64,000 nt of DNA from the NCBI RefSeq assembly GCF_004770265.1, contig NZ_RQGQ01000004.1, positions 124,001 to 188,000 of the forward strand, given 5' to 3'. The notes beneath the pieces were generated by a model that saw only the letters and a program-made list of their open reading frames with translations, searched no databases and was not told the origin of the DNA. Each line of letters begins with the position of its first letter. Within the stretch, counting starts at the first letter, position 1. Shown piece by piece: positions 24,214-33,654 of this stretch. The translations under genes and the position numbers were made by a program. The stretch comes from Leptospira congkakensis (GTDB lineage: Bacteria > Spirochaetota > Leptospiria > Leptospirales > Leptospiraceae).

Positions 24214-25584
24214 ATGGTATTTAGCACAGTTTTTTTCATTTTTCTATTTTTTCCTATTATATTCATTTTATTTTCGTTAGTTGCTCAAAAATATAAAATG
24301 TTAGTTTTACTAACAGGAAGTGTTTTTTTCTATTTTTGGGGGGAACAAACTTATATATTGATAATGTTTTCATCAATATTCATAAACTTTATATTTGGCT
24401 TGCTTATTGATTATGTAAAAAGTAAAAAAGTTTTTTTGTTTTTTGGAATTTTTGCAAATTTGCTACTCATTATATATTTTAAATATGCGACTTTTATAGT
24501 TTCTGCATTTTCAAATATTACACTTAGAGAATTTACGATTCAAGAAATTCATCTTCCATTAGGGATCTCATTTTTCACATTCCAGGGTATTTCATATTTA
24601 ATCGATATATATAGACGAGATATATACCCTGATAGAAATTTTTTAAGATTTTCATTTTATATTTCCTTCTTTCCTCAGCTAATTGCTGGACCTATTGTTC
24701 GTTATAGTGAGGTGATGCATTCTCTTTCTAGACTAAAATCAGATTATCAAGACAAGATTGATGGTATGTCGATCTTTGTTATTGGACTTGGAAAAAAAGT
24801 AGTGATTGCTAACACACTCGGTATTTATGCGGATGAAATTTTAAATTCAGAAAGTTATGAGTTCGGCTCAGGTGTAGCTTGGTTAGCTATCATATCCTAT
24901 AGTTTTCAAATTTATTTTGATTTTTCCGGATATTCTGATATGGCGATTGGACTTGGTCGTATTTTTGGTTTAACTTTTCCGGTAAATTTTAACTTTCCCT
25001 ATAGAGCATTAAGTTTTCAGGAATTTTGGCGTAGGTGGCATATATCTCTTTCTTCATGGTTTAGGGATTATTTATATATTCCTTTTGGAGGAAATCGTAA
25101 GTCCCCTGTTAGGCAATATTTAAACTTGCTAATTGTTTTTATTTGTTGTGGTTTTTGGCATGGAGCAAGTTGGAACTTTCTTATCTGGGGAATGTATCAT
25201 GGCTTCTTTTTAGTGTTAGAAAGAACTTACTATAGGAATATTATTAATTATTTACCAAACATCTTGAAATTGGTTTTCACTTTTGCTCTAATCAATATTG
25301 GTTGGGTATTTTTCCGTTTGGAATCTACAGTAAGTGCTGTTGATTTTATTGAAATCATGTTTGGTAAGAATGGATTTCGGTTTGATCAAATATATTCAAT
25401 TTTTGATCTGCGATGGATTATTGGTCTTGGATTTGCCATTTTCTTTTCTTATGATTGGCGATTGTTTAGTAAGGTAAATTCGATTCCAGCCTTAAAAATG
25501 GCAATTATGTTTTCTGTTTTTTCGGTCTCTATCGTATGTTTGTTGGCAAATAATTATAATCCATTTATTTACTTTAGGTTCTGA
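24214..25584 (+). CDS. MBOAT-family O-acyltransferase (AlgI-like)
   Basis: A 456-residue polytopic inner-membrane protein with about ten to eleven membrane helices. Family signatures: LPLGISFFTFQGISYLID (114-131), FFPQLIAGPIVRY (152-164), FQIYFDFSGYSDMAIGLG (231-248), FWRRWHISLSSWFRDYLYIP (271-290) and the catalytic His316 in CCGFWHGASWNFLIWG (311-326). Such proteins pass acetyl groups across the membrane to a periplasmic partner. The next gene, overlapping by one base (TGATG), is that partner. The pair should O-acetylate the finished polysaccharide, in contrast to the acyltransferase-3 enzymes elsewhere in the locus. Confidence 0.93.
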   Translation: MVFSTVFFIFLFFPIIFILFSLVAQKYKMLVLLTGSVFFYFWGEQTYILIMFSSIFINFIFGLLIDYVKSKKVFLFFGIFANLLLIIYFKYATFIVSAFSNITLREFTIQEIHLPLGISFFTFQGISYLIDIYRRDIYPDRNFLRFSFYISFFPQLIAGPIVRYSEVMHSLSRLKSDYQDKIDGMSIFVIGLGKKVVIANTLGIYADEILNSESYEFGSGVAWLAIISYSFQIYFDFSGYSDMAIGLGRIFGLTFPVNFNFPYRALSFQEFWRRWHISLSSWFRDYLYIPFGGNRKSPVRQYLNLLIVFICCGFWHGASWNFLIWGMYHGFFLVLERTYYRNIINYLPNILKLVFTFALINIGWVFFRLESTVSAVDFIEIMFGKNGFRFDQIYSIFDLRWIIGLGFAIFFSYDWRLFSKVNSIPALKMAIMFSVFSVSIVCLLANNYNPFIYFRF

Positions 25585-26627
25585 TGAATAAATTTGTAAT
25601 TAAACTATCAATTCTTATATTAGTTTTTCCATTTCTTAATCTATTCTTTACGGTAATCAGTGATATTGATTCGACTGACAAAAATAAAGAAATTACTATT
25701 TCTGATATTTTCGAGGCCGGAACCACAGGAAAATTTCAGCTAATCGAAAACTATTTTGAAAGGAAGTTCCCTTTACGTAACTGGCTAATTCAAAAATATA
25801 ATTATTTCGTTTGGTTTGTGTTAGATTCTTCGCCAAAACGAAGAGTAGTTAAGGGTAACGATAATTGGATTTTTGTTTTTTTGGGGAATAATGGTTTGGG
25901 TGGCAGGGATTCCTCTTTTGATGAAAAGGAATTTTGGGAATATAGGCACGGATTGGATCGCATAAATAATTTCTGCGTAAAAAATCATATTCACTTTTAT
26001 ACAGCCGTTGTACCTGAAAAATTTAATATATATTCTGAATACTTAAAACCGCAACACAATGCAACGATCAAAAGAGATAAGTATTTTAGGATTTATGCTG
26101 ATACAGTCCTGAATCTAAGAAAAACAGTTTTTTTTCATAAGGAATTATTCGAGGCAAAAGCTGAGAATCAAGTATATTATAAAACGGATACGCATTGGAA
26201 TAACAAAGGTGCATTTCTTGCCTCAAAAAAACTAATTTCAGTGATAAATCGAGATTTTCCTTCGGTACCAAACCTTTCTGAAAGGGATTTTGATGTTTTT
26301 TACAGGGAATCTGCGGGGAAAGATCTTGGTGATTTCTTATCTTTATCAAAGTATTTAAAAGATGAAGAATATATATACATTCCGAAAAAAAGAATCAGTG
26401 ATAGAGTAAACAAACTAAAAATATTAGTAATTCACGATTCTTATTTTTATTCTATGAAACCTTTTTTCGACCTCAGTTTTTCTCAAGTAGATAGCTTCAA
26501 TTTTGTACAAAATGAGAATGTAGAACCATTGATAGAATTGTTAAAAAATAAACCTGATATAGTTTTGTTTGTTACCTTGGAAAGGCATATCGGAGATTAC
26601 GATCGACGAATTTACAAGATATTCTAA
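25584..26627 (+). CDS. AlgX/AlgJ-like periplasmic sugar O-acetyltransferase
   Basis: A 347-residue protein with an N-terminal membrane anchor or uncleaved signal (7-27) and a periplasmic SGNH-like domain. The Asp-x-His pair is visible as Asp202 and His204 in KTDTHWNNKGAF (200-211). A late IHDSYFYS segment supplies the probable nucleophilic Ser. WIFVFLGNNGLGG matches the family strand after the anchor. It takes acetyl groups from the MBOAT protein just upstream and moves them to the polysaccharide. Start and stop overlap that gene. Confidence 0.85.
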   Translation: MNKFVIKLSILILVFPFLNLFFTVISDIDSTDKNKEITISDIFEAGTTGKFQLIENYFERKFPLRNWLIQKYNYFVWFVLDSSPKRRVVKGNDNWIFVFLGNNGLGGRDSSFDEKEFWEYRHGLDRINNFCVKNHIHFYTAVVPEKFNIYSEYLKPQHNATIKRDKYFRIYADTVLNLRKTVFFHKELFEAKAENQVYYKTDTHWNNKGAFLASKKLISVINRDFPSVPNLSERDFDVFYRESAGKDLGDFLSLSKYLKDEEYIYIPKKRISDRVNKLKILVIHDSYFYSMKPFFDLSFSQVDSFNFVQNENVEPLIELLKNKPDIVLFVTLERHIGDYDRRIYKIF

Positions 26628-26716
26628 GCGATATCGAAGAATAAATTTCGAATTAGAAGTTTTTAAAGTAAATTGACTGCTGTATTTAATTTTGAACGTT
26701 AAGGTAATTTAAAGAG

Positions 26717-27715
26717 ATGCTCAAAAATGGAAACATATTTGTTTCAACATACCCGTTCGGAAATTACGATAGACTTCCCATTGAATTATTGAATCGATCT
26801 GGATTTAGTTATACAATCAATCCATTAAGTCGAAAACTCACGGCAGAAGAAGTTTCGGAGTTTGCAAAAGATTCTGTTGGAATCATCGCAGGGACGGAGA
26901 ATTTAAGTTTACTAATAAATAATTCAAAAAAGTTGAAATTTATTTCCAGAGTCGGGATTGGATTGGATTCCGTGCCATTGCGGTTATGTCGTGAAAAAGG
27001 TATTAAGGTTTCATACACTCCAGATGCCGTCACCTTAGCTGTTGCGGAATTAGTGATTGGTATGATGATTACATTACCAAGGCAAGTTGCTTTGGCAGAT
27101 CGGCAGATACGGGTCGGTAAGTGGACACGTCCTGTCGGTATCAGTATTAATTCGGCTACCATCGGGATTATTGGATTCGGTCGTGTTGGTTTCAAAATTT
27201 CAACTTTACTGAACGGCTTTTCACCTACCAAAGTATACGTTAGCGATATTTTAGATAAACCCGAAGAGATTCAAAGCCTAAGAAGCTTAGGTTTAAACAT
27301 AGAGCAGGTTTCATTAGAATTTCTATTGGAATTTTCGGATATTGTTAGTGTTCATGTTCCCTTAACACCTCTTACTCGTAATTTAATTGGTGAACGAGAG
27401 CTGAAGCTAATGAGAAAAAACTCCTTTTTGATAAACTTTTCCAGAGGTGGAATCGTTAATGAAGAAGATGTGTATCATTGCCTAAAAAATCTTGAAATTG
27501 CCGGAATGGCTGTGGATGTATATGAAAAAGAACCTTATAAAGGTAAGTTGTCTGAATTAGAAAATGTGGTTCTTACGCAGCATATGGGCTCTTGCTCGTT
27601 TGATTGTCGTTTGGCGATGGAAAGTCAAGCAACGGAAGAGTTAATCCGTTTTTTTCAATCTTTGCCGTTGTTAAGTGAAGTTCCTGAGTTTGAATACGAA
27701 AACTCGGAGTTTTAA
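26717..27715 (+). CDS. D-2-hydroxyacid dehydrogenase (phosphoglycerate-dehydrogenase-like)
   Basis: A 332-residue NAD-dependent dehydrogenase. SRVGIGLDSVPL (77-88) is the substrate loop, IIGFGRVGFK (151-160) the dinucleotide motif, and the catalytic set is Arg243 (FSRGGIVNEED), Glu272 (VYEKEP) and His289 (TQHMGS). It has no C-terminal ACT domain, so it is not a regulated SerA. The gene lies 89 nt after the acetyltransferase with an AAAGAG ribosome site. In a glycan locus it may make or reduce a small hydroxy acid used as a substituent (lactate or glycerate type), but that is inference. Confidence 0.85.
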   Translation: MLKNGNIFVSTYPFGNYDRLPIELLNRSGFSYTINPLSRKLTAEEVSEFAKDSVGIIAGTENLSLLINNSKKLKFISRVGIGLDSVPLRLCREKGIKVSYTPDAVTLAVAELVIGMMITLPRQVALADRQIRVGKWTRPVGISINSATIGIIGFGRVGFKISTLLNGFSPTKVYVSDILDKPEEIQSLRSLGLNIEQVSLEFLLEFSDIVSVHVPLTPLTRNLIGERELKLMRKNSFLINFSRGGIVNEEDVYHCLKNLEIAGMAVDVYEKEPYKGKLSELENVVLTQHMGSCSFDCRLAMESQATEELIRFFQSLPLLSEVPEFEYENSEF

Positions 27716-27837
27716 ATAATCTGTTACTGTCGTAACTAAAGATCCAAAAATTGTTTACTTTGAATTTGTAAAAGCGAAATCCCTAAGTTTGAATTCTGAA
27801 ATTTAAATTAGTTAATTCATCTAACTAGGAATATTTA

Positions 27838-29085
27838 ATGTTAGGAAAAGATATGTTGAAAATTAAAAGCGAATTATCGGTCTTTTTGTTTTGTAGTTTT
27901 ATTGTTTTTGCTGTGTATATGCTTACTCGTCCTATGGTAACCTTAGATTCTTTTTGGGTGATACCATCCAGTTTGAGTATTCTGAACGATGGTGATATGA
28001 ATTTAGATGAATTCATGTCTTATAATCCAGTGGAATCATATTCTGCTGTTAAAATAAACGATCACTATTTTAATTATTTCCCTTATGGAATTAGTATTCT
28101 CATCCTTCCTTTGGTATTTTTTTTAAAGTTTTTTTTCTCGGATGCTTTTCTAATAGAACATCATGCTCAAATGGAAAAGTTAATTGCATCATTACTTATT
28201 GTTGCTTCCTTATACTTCCTTTACAAATTGTTTCTTTTCTATCTCTCGAAATGGAAATCGGGCTTCCTAATCATGGCTGTAGCCTTGTGCACGCCTCTTT
28301 TTACTTCTGGAAGTAGGGCCCTTTGGCAACATCCAGGAAGTGTTCTTATGTTATCAATTTCTCTTTATATATTGGTTTATTCTCTTAAACGAAACTCAGA
28401 TTTTTTACCACTCTTGGGAATTGCTCTAACAAGTGCTTATATTATTCGACCTACTAATTCAATTCCACTTCTTGTCATTTCTTTGTTTGTATTGTTTCAG
28501 TTCCGGAACAATAGAGTGAAATATTGTATAGCTATTCTGGCTTCAGGTTTAATTTTCCTTGGCTTTAATTATTTGAATTTTGGTGAACTTTTGCCACCGT
28601 ATTATAGTTCAAGTCGATTGGCCTTCGAATGGGAATCTTTTAAAGTAGCAATTCTTGCAAATCTTTTTAGTCCCAATCGCGGGCTTTTAATTTGGTCTCC
28701 GTTTTTAATCTTTGCTTTTTTTTCTTTTGGAAATTTGAAATCACATAATCTTTTAGCTTATATTTCTATGCTGATCATTGTTTTGCACATTTTTGCAGTA
28801 TCTCTTTTTCCCCATTGGTGGGCAGGACATTCTGTTGGTCCAAGATTTATGACTGATATTATTCCTTTTTTTGCATTACTTCTCTGCTTAAGTATGAACC
28901 GATACTATCAGTATAATTTGTTTAAATTCAGCTTTTTGGTTTTCGTTTTGATTTCTTTTTCTATACAATTATCTGCAGCCATATCCAAAAAAACTCAACT
29001 CTGGAATATAAGAGATTCAGATATTAATCTTGCCCCTGAGAGAATTTGGGATTGGTATAAACCACAATTTTATCCTTTTGATTAA
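27838..29085 (+). CDS. Polytopic membrane protein, GT-C-like
   Basis: A 415-residue protein with about ten hydrophobic segments. A periplasmic-type loop after the first helix contains DSFWVIPSSLSIL and NYFPYGISIL. Later NLFSPNRGLLIWSPFLIF and HWWAGHSVGPRF resemble membrane proteins often annotated as putative GT-C/family-39-like transferases in Leptospira. No catalytic motif is certain. A 122-nt gap separates it from the dehydrogenase. It may transfer a sugar from a polyprenyl-phosphate donor to the growing glycan; I do not recognise a precise family. Confidence 0.6.
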   Translation: MLGKDMLKIKSELSVFLFCSFIVFAVYMLTRPMVTLDSFWVIPSSLSILNDGDMNLDEFMSYNPVESYSAVKINDHYFNYFPYGISILILPLVFFLKFFFSDAFLIEHHAQMEKLIASLLIVASLYFLYKLFLFYLSKWKSGFLIMAVALCTPLFTSGSRALWQHPGSVLMLSISLYILVYSLKRNSDFLPLLGIALTSAYIIRPTNSIPLLVISLFVLFQFRNNRVKYCIAILASGLIFLGFNYLNFGELLPPYYSSSRLAFEWESFKVAILANLFSPNRGLLIWSPFLIFAFFSFGNLKSHNLLAYISMLIIVLHIFAVSLFPHWWAGHSVGPRFMTDIIPFFALLLCLSMNRYYQYNLFKFSFLVFVLISFSIQLSAAISKKTQLWNIRDSDINLAPERIWDWYKPQFYPFD

Positions 29086-29097
29086 GATTAGTATTAT

Positions 29098-30012
29098 ATG
29101 AAACAAATAGAAACCTTTGAAATCATCTCTATCGTCACACCTTCCTATAACCAGGGTGAGTTTCTAGATCGGACATTAAATTCGATCCTAACGCAATCAG
29201 GTCCATTTTATATTGATATGGTTGTGATGGATGGCGGTTCCAAGGATAACTCCGTTTCCATCATTACGGATTATGCAAATTTGATTCACTCAGGAGAATT
29301 GAGTGGTGAATACAATGGACTTTCATTTCGAACCTTGAAAAACCAAGGGAATAAAAATACCAACTGTCTTGGTATCAGTTATCGTTGGGTATCTGAAAAG
29401 GACAATGGCCAAACACATGCTATCAACAAAGGGTGGAAGTTAGCTGTAGGATCAATCATTGCGTGGTTAAATTCTGATGATGTTTATCATTCGAATGCTT
29501 TAGAGAAAGCTTATAAAACCTTGAAGGACAAAAAAGAAATTGGTCTTTATGGAATCGGTTTGCATATTGATAAAGAAGATCGGCTCATGGAATTTTATCC
29601 GATAGAGCCTTATTCTTTTGAACGTTTGGTAGATTATTGTATCATTTGCCAACCGACTGTGTTTTTGAAAAGTGATGTCTTGGAGTCAGTTGGATTTTTA
29701 AACGAAAAACTCGGTTATTGTATGGATTATGAATATTGGCTACGAATTGGAAAGAGGAATGATTTCCATTTTTTACCTGAAGTATTAGCTTGTACCCGAA
29801 TTCATGAAAATACAAAAACGAGTCAAAATCTAAAAGTTCATAGTGAAATCATTCAAATGCAAAAGAAAGTAGTTGGTAAAACATCAAAACATTGGTTGTT
29901 TCATTTTGCAAATTACAGTCTTGCAGATAAATTTCCGCGTTGGAAAGGAAAATTCCCTTTAAAAGTAATGACTCGAATTTATAGCCTAATTCTAGGATTT
30001 TTATATCGTTAG
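29098..30012 (+). CDS. GT2-family glycosyltransferase
   Basis: A 304-residue GT-A inverting glycosyltransferase. SIVTPSYNQGEFLDRTLNSI (11-30) is the nucleotide-binding start, VVMDGGSKDNS the diphosphate loop, EKDNGQTHAINKGWKLAVG the acceptor-side helix, and AWLNSDDVYH the metal-binding Asp-Asp. ICQPTVFLKSDVLESVGFL and MDYEYWLRIGKR match WcaA/WfgD-like O-antigen enzymes. Thirteen bases follow the previous gene and the small ORF starts two bases after this stop. Sugar unknown. Confidence 0.88.
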   Translation: MKQIETFEIISIVTPSYNQGEFLDRTLNSILTQSGPFYIDMVVMDGGSKDNSVSIITDYANLIHSGELSGEYNGLSFRTLKNQGNKNTNCLGISYRWVSEKDNGQTHAINKGWKLAVGSIIAWLNSDDVYHSNALEKAYKTLKDKKEIGLYGIGLHIDKEDRLMEFYPIEPYSFERLVDYCIICQPTVFLKSDVLESVGFLNEKLGYCMDYEYWLRIGKRNDFHFLPEVLACTRIHENTKTSQNLKVHSEIIQMQKKVVGKTSKHWLFHFANYSLADKFPRWKGKFPLKVMTRIYSLILGFLYR

Positions 30013-30014
30013 TT

Positions 30015-30245
30015 ATGGGAGCTCATTTGAACTATATTAAAAAATATGTTTGGTTACCATATGGTGAAAAGATGATCCAGATCTTTTTACTTAATGAGGG
30101 TTTGATTCAGAAAACAATTTGTTTTAATGAACATTCACGAAAGAGTTTTATTTTCAATGACCTTTTAGGAATGGAATACCTTGTAAGTGACCTAGATATT
30201 CCTTCCAATGAAAAAGAGTTTTTAGATCTTGAAACTTATCTTTGA
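30015..30245 (+). CDS. Small unknown protein (76 aa)
   Basis: A 76-residue ORF beginning two bases after the GT2 stop and overlapping the TTG start of the next transferase by 17 nt, so it fits the coupled gene order and may be translated. It is mixed charged and hydrophobic with no clear membrane helix: YVWLPYGEKMIQIFLL near the front and a very acidic end (SDLDIPSNEKEFLDLE). I recognise no family. It could be a real small partner protein or the remnant of a larger gene. Confidence 0.45.
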   Translation: MGAHLNYIKKYVWLPYGEKMIQIFLLNEGLIQKTICFNEHSRKSFIFNDLLGMEYLVSDLDIPSNEKEFLDLETYL

Positions 30246-31536
30246 TGTTTCTGTTCTTGCTTGGTCTGTGCGTAGTAACAAGGCCAAAACTGGAATTTTT
30301 CGAGTCATTGAGAATTTGTTGTTTCAGCTTCTAAGAGACAAGGAGATAGAACTTTATCTTTCTTCTATTCATGGAAATATCTTGGATCTTAAAACTTACT
30401 TAAAGAATTCAAATATACAAATTTCTGATGACCGCCTTCTTGTTTCAAAATCCGCAAATCGTTTTAAGGATAAACTATTTCAAATTTACTTTTGGCTATA
30501 TCAGCAACTAGATCTAAAAAATTATCCTAGAGTATCAGCAGTTTTACTTTTTCTATATTCTTTCAGCCGATTTTTTCTATCGTTGATTGGATTGTATGGG
30601 TATTTTTATCCTATTCCGAAAAGGTTCTTAACTGATAGCTTCGTTTTTCATAGCACATTTTTACCGATTCCCAAATACATTCAAACTTCTAAAATCAATA
30701 AAGTTGTTACTATCTATGATTTGATTTCTATTAAATACCCCGAATTTTTTGTTGGAAACAAAGACGATGTGGTTTGGAAGTTGATTCGCGACATCAACCC
30801 CGAAACAAAAATTATCACAATCTCTGATTATAGTAAAAAAGATCTGCTCTCAGCCGAATTGGGTTTGCTGGATCATCAAATCACTGTGACTCCTCTTGCG
30901 GCTTCCAAATTCTTTTATCAAGTTGAATCTAAAGACCAATTGTCAAAAGATTTGAATCAATTTCATCTTAGTTTCGGTGAATACATTCTTAGCGTTGCAA
31001 CCTTAGAACCTAGAAAAAATTTAAAATCAACCATTCGCGCATTTCTGCAATTGCCTAGTTTAAAGTCGAACTCTAACTTGAAATTAGTTTTGTTAGGTGG
31101 AAAGGGCTGGGGTGAAAATTTTGAAGATATCGCCGGTGAATTTCCTGCACTGTTTCAGGAGCGAATTTTATTCCTTGGTTTTGTTCCAGATGAACAGTTG
31201 TCTTCTATATATTCTGGTGCAAAATTTTTCGTTTACCTTTCTTTTTACGAGGGTTTTGGATTGCCACCTTTAGAAGCAATGCAATGCGGACTACCAGTGC
31301 TCGTTTCCAATGTATCTTCATTACCAGAGGTAGTGGGGGAAGCAGGATTATATGCGAATCCTTATGATCTAAACTCAATCATCGCCGGTATGGAAAATTT
31401 ACTCAATGACAATGATTTGAGATCCTCTTTTTCGCGTCGTGCGTTAGAACGTGCTAAGTTATTTACTTGGGAGCGGACGGCAAAGTTAACAAAAGAAACA
31501 TATTTTAATTTCAGTGCAAATGAAAATATTATTTGA
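30229..31536 (+). CDS. GT4-family glycosyltransferase (pair B, first)
   Basis: A 435-residue GT-B enzyme starting at a TTG, chosen because it places the FDVSVLAWSVR and [13 protein letters not shown] blocks exactly where the paralogue at 22860 has them. VATLEPRKNLKSTIRAFL opens the donor domain, [20 protein letters not shown] is the E-x7-E motif, and SLPEVVGEAGLY follows. Its sequence follows the 22860 protein along its whole length, so both probably add the same or a closely related sugar. Confidence 0.87.
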   Translation: MKLIFDVSVLAWSVRSNKAKTGIFRVIENLLFQLLRDKEIELYLSSIHGNILDLKTYLKNSNIQISDDRLLVSKSANRFKDKLFQIYFWLYQQLDLKNYPRVSAVLLFLYSFSRFFLSLIGLYGYFYPIPKRFLTDSFVFHSTFLPIPKYIQTSKINKVVTIYDLISIKYPEFFVGNKDDVVWKLIRDINPETKIITISDYSKKDLLSAELGLLDHQITVTPLAASKFFYQVESKDQLSKDLNQFHLSFGEYILSVATLEPRKNLKSTIRAFLQLPSLKSNSNLKLVLLGGKGWGENFEDIAGEFPALFQERILFLGFVPDEQLSSIYSGAKFFVYLSFYEGFGLPPLEAMQCGLPVLVSNVSSLPEVVGEAGLYANPYDLNSIIAGMENLLNDNDLRSSFSRRALERAKLFTWERTAKLTKETYFNFSANENII

Positions 31537-32728
31537 TCATCAAATTTTTTTCCAAAACAAATACGGTGGGATTTCGAAAATATTTTTGGAAGTCATTCGT
31601 CGTTTGAAGGAACGCCAGATTGAGTTTGATACTTCTGTTCTTATAGAAGAATATTCGAATGGAATTCTAAGAGATACTGAATCAAAAGAGAGGGTAAATT
31701 TACCGAACAACCTTTCCCTTTTTACTCTGTATCATTTAATTCAAATGATTTTTCGAACGTTTCGTCTTCCACTTCCTGGATTTTTAATCAAAAGAGAAAG
31801 TGGGATTTTAAAACGTAGTCTAAGACAAAATATAGAAAACTTAAATGCAAAAGTAAACGATGCATTGATTCAAAATCGTTATTCAGTATTTCATCCTACA
31901 TACTTTCAGAATTATTTTTTAGCAAACAAACAGCAAAGTAAAACAAAGTCAGTTTTGACTGTTTATGACTGTGTTCACGAATTATTTCCTGAATATTATG
32001 GGCAGTCTAATTTTATATTGAAGAATAGAAAAGGTTTATGTGAGTCTGCGGATCATATCATTTGTATTTCAAATACAACAAAAAAAGATTTGTTAAAACT
32101 CTATGGTAATATTTCAGAAAATAAAATTTCAGTAGTCCATTTAGCAGGGGATCTCTCAACGGAACCGCGTCTAAAACCATTGTTTCCTTATCCTGATTAC
32201 ATATTGTTTGTTGGAAATCGTTCAGATTATAAAAACTTCAAAGTATTACTTGATGCCTTTTTTCATTTGGCAAAAACCAAAAAATTTCATTTAGTTTGTG
32301 TTGGTGGTGGGGAATTTTCCTCATCAGAGAAAAGGTGGATTAAAGAATATCAGTTAGAGGATTTGGTTCATCAAGTTTTGTTTTCTTCGGAATCAGTATT
32401 AGCTAATTATTACCAAAATGCAAAAGTTTTTGTTTATCCTTCTTTATATGAAGGTTTTGGAATCCCTCTGTTGGAAGCCATGTCAGTAGGCTGTCCTGTT
32501 CTTTGTAGCGATATAGAAGTTTTTCACGAGGTTGCAAATGATGCAGCCTATTTCTTTGATCCAAAGGATCCTTTCGATTTACAATCTAAGTTATCTTCTT
32601 TATTGGATTCTGAAACAACTCGAAAGGATTTGGCCAAAAAAGGTTATACACAGGTAAATAAGTATTCGTGGAATCAATGTGCCGATGAACATATTCGTAT
32701 TTACCAAAAACTTAGTGAAAATTTATGA
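31520..32728 (+). CDS. GT4-family glycosyltransferase (pair B, second)
   Basis: A GT-B enzyme of 402 residues from the ATG at 31520. A GTG at 31514 would add two residues, but the paralogue at 21624 begins directly with the FDxQIFxxxKYGGIS block. ILFVGNRSDYKNFKVLLDAF opens the donor domain, and YPSLYEGFGIPLLEAMSVGCPV is the donor motif, here with the full E-x7-E that 21624 lacks. The stop overlaps the next gene (ATGA). Confidence 0.87.
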   Translation: MKILFDHQIFFQNKYGGISKIFLEVIRRLKERQIEFDTSVLIEEYSNGILRDTESKERVNLPNNLSLFTLYHLIQMIFRTFRLPLPGFLIKRESGILKRSLRQNIENLNAKVNDALIQNRYSVFHPTYFQNYFLANKQQSKTKSVLTVYDCVHELFPEYYGQSNFILKNRKGLCESADHIICISNTTKKDLLKLYGNISENKISVVHLAGDLSTEPRLKPLFPYPDYILFVGNRSDYKNFKVLLDAFFHLAKTKKFHLVCVGGGEFSSSEKRWIKEYQLEDLVHQVLFSSESVLANYYQNAKVFVYPSLYEGFGIPLLEAMSVGCPVLCSDIEVFHEVANDAAYFFDPKDPFDLQSKLSSLLDSETTRKDLAKKGYTQVNKYSWNQCADEHIRIYQKLSENL

Positions 32729-33654
32729 ATCATAAACAACCACTTGTATCCATCATTACTGTCGTACGCAATGCAGAAGATACAATCTTAAGAACCGTTC
32801 GCTCAGCCTTATCTCAGAAAAATGTTAACTTTGAAATTCTTGTTTGGGATGGTTTGAGTACCGATAAAACTGTAGAAAAATTAGAGCCCATAAAAAAACA
32901 AATTAGTTTCTATTCCGGAAAAGATTCTGGCGTTTATGATGCGATGAATCGAAGCCTAAAATTGGCGAAGGGTAAATGGATTCTTTTTCTGAATGCAGAT
33001 GATTATTTTTTGCATGATTATGCTTTAGAAAAATTAGTAAGTCGAGTTTTAGACGGAAAGCCTGATTATGTTTGCGGCTCTGCCAGTATGTTGTTTGGTT
33101 TAAAGGTTTGGAGACCAAAAACCTTAACAGATTTTGATTTTTTTGTTGGAAATCCTTCAAATCACCAAGCTTATCTCTGTAAAAAGACCATTTATGAAAA
33201 GTTAGGTGGTTTTGACCTTCGTTATAAATACGCTGCCGATGTTGATTTTATGTTTCGAGTTATAAAAGAGGGATACCGGGGGGAAGTGGTTCCTGAATCT
33301 ATTGTGCATTATTCTCTCGGTGGTCTCTCTACTAAGAATGTTAATAGGGGCGTCGCAGAGCTTGAACAAATTATGGCAAAATTTTTGAATTCAGATATTG
33401 ATTTTGCCAGAGAATGTCGTTTTGTTTTTCATGAGGGAAAAATTCATTCGAAGTCTTTTGTCGAAAAGTTAGTATCTGTCCGTTGGACAGAGTCGCAGTG
33501 GAAACAAATCGTTTTGAATTTAGGAATAAAATATAGTGTGGAATCCACTCCCGTTTTTTTGAAGTTTGTTTCCTTTTTAAATACTAAACTTCGTATCTTA
33601 TTAAAAGTTTTCATTTTTCAATTATTAAGAATATTACCAAATCGAGTTTTATGA
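32725..33654 (+). CDS. GT2-family glycosyltransferase
   Basis: A 309-residue GT-A enzyme: VSIITVVRNAEDTILRTVRS (7-26), EILVWDGLSTDKT, GKDSGVYDAMNRSLKLAKG and LFLNADDYF with the metal-binding Asp pair. NHQAYLCKKTIYEKLGGFD and YAADVDFMFR are typical of WcaE/WbbD-like O-antigen transferases. A hydrophobic C-terminus (about 275-305) may tether it to the membrane. It is coupled by ATGA overlaps to both neighbours, the GT4 enzyme and glf. Confidence 0.88.
   Translation: MNHKQPLVSIITVVRNAEDTILRTVRSALSQKNVNFEILVWDGLSTDKTVEKLEPIKKQISFYSGKDSGVYDAMNRSLKLAKGKWILFLNADDYFLHDYALEKLVSRVLDGKPDYVCGSASMLFGLKVWRPKTLTDFDFFVGNPSNHQAYLCKKTIYEKLGGFDLRYKYAADVDFMFRVIKEGYRGEVVPESIVHYSLGGLSTKNVNRGVAELEQIMAKFLNSDIDFARECRFVFHEGKIHSKSFVEKLVSVRWTESQWKQIVLNLGIKYSVESTPVFLKFVSFLNTKLRILLKVFIFQLLRILPNRVL

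Noticed and set aside
27716..27837. TAGTTA/TAACTA repeat before the membrane protein gene
   Set aside because: A 6-bp AT-rich repeat in an AT-rich gap is expected by chance.
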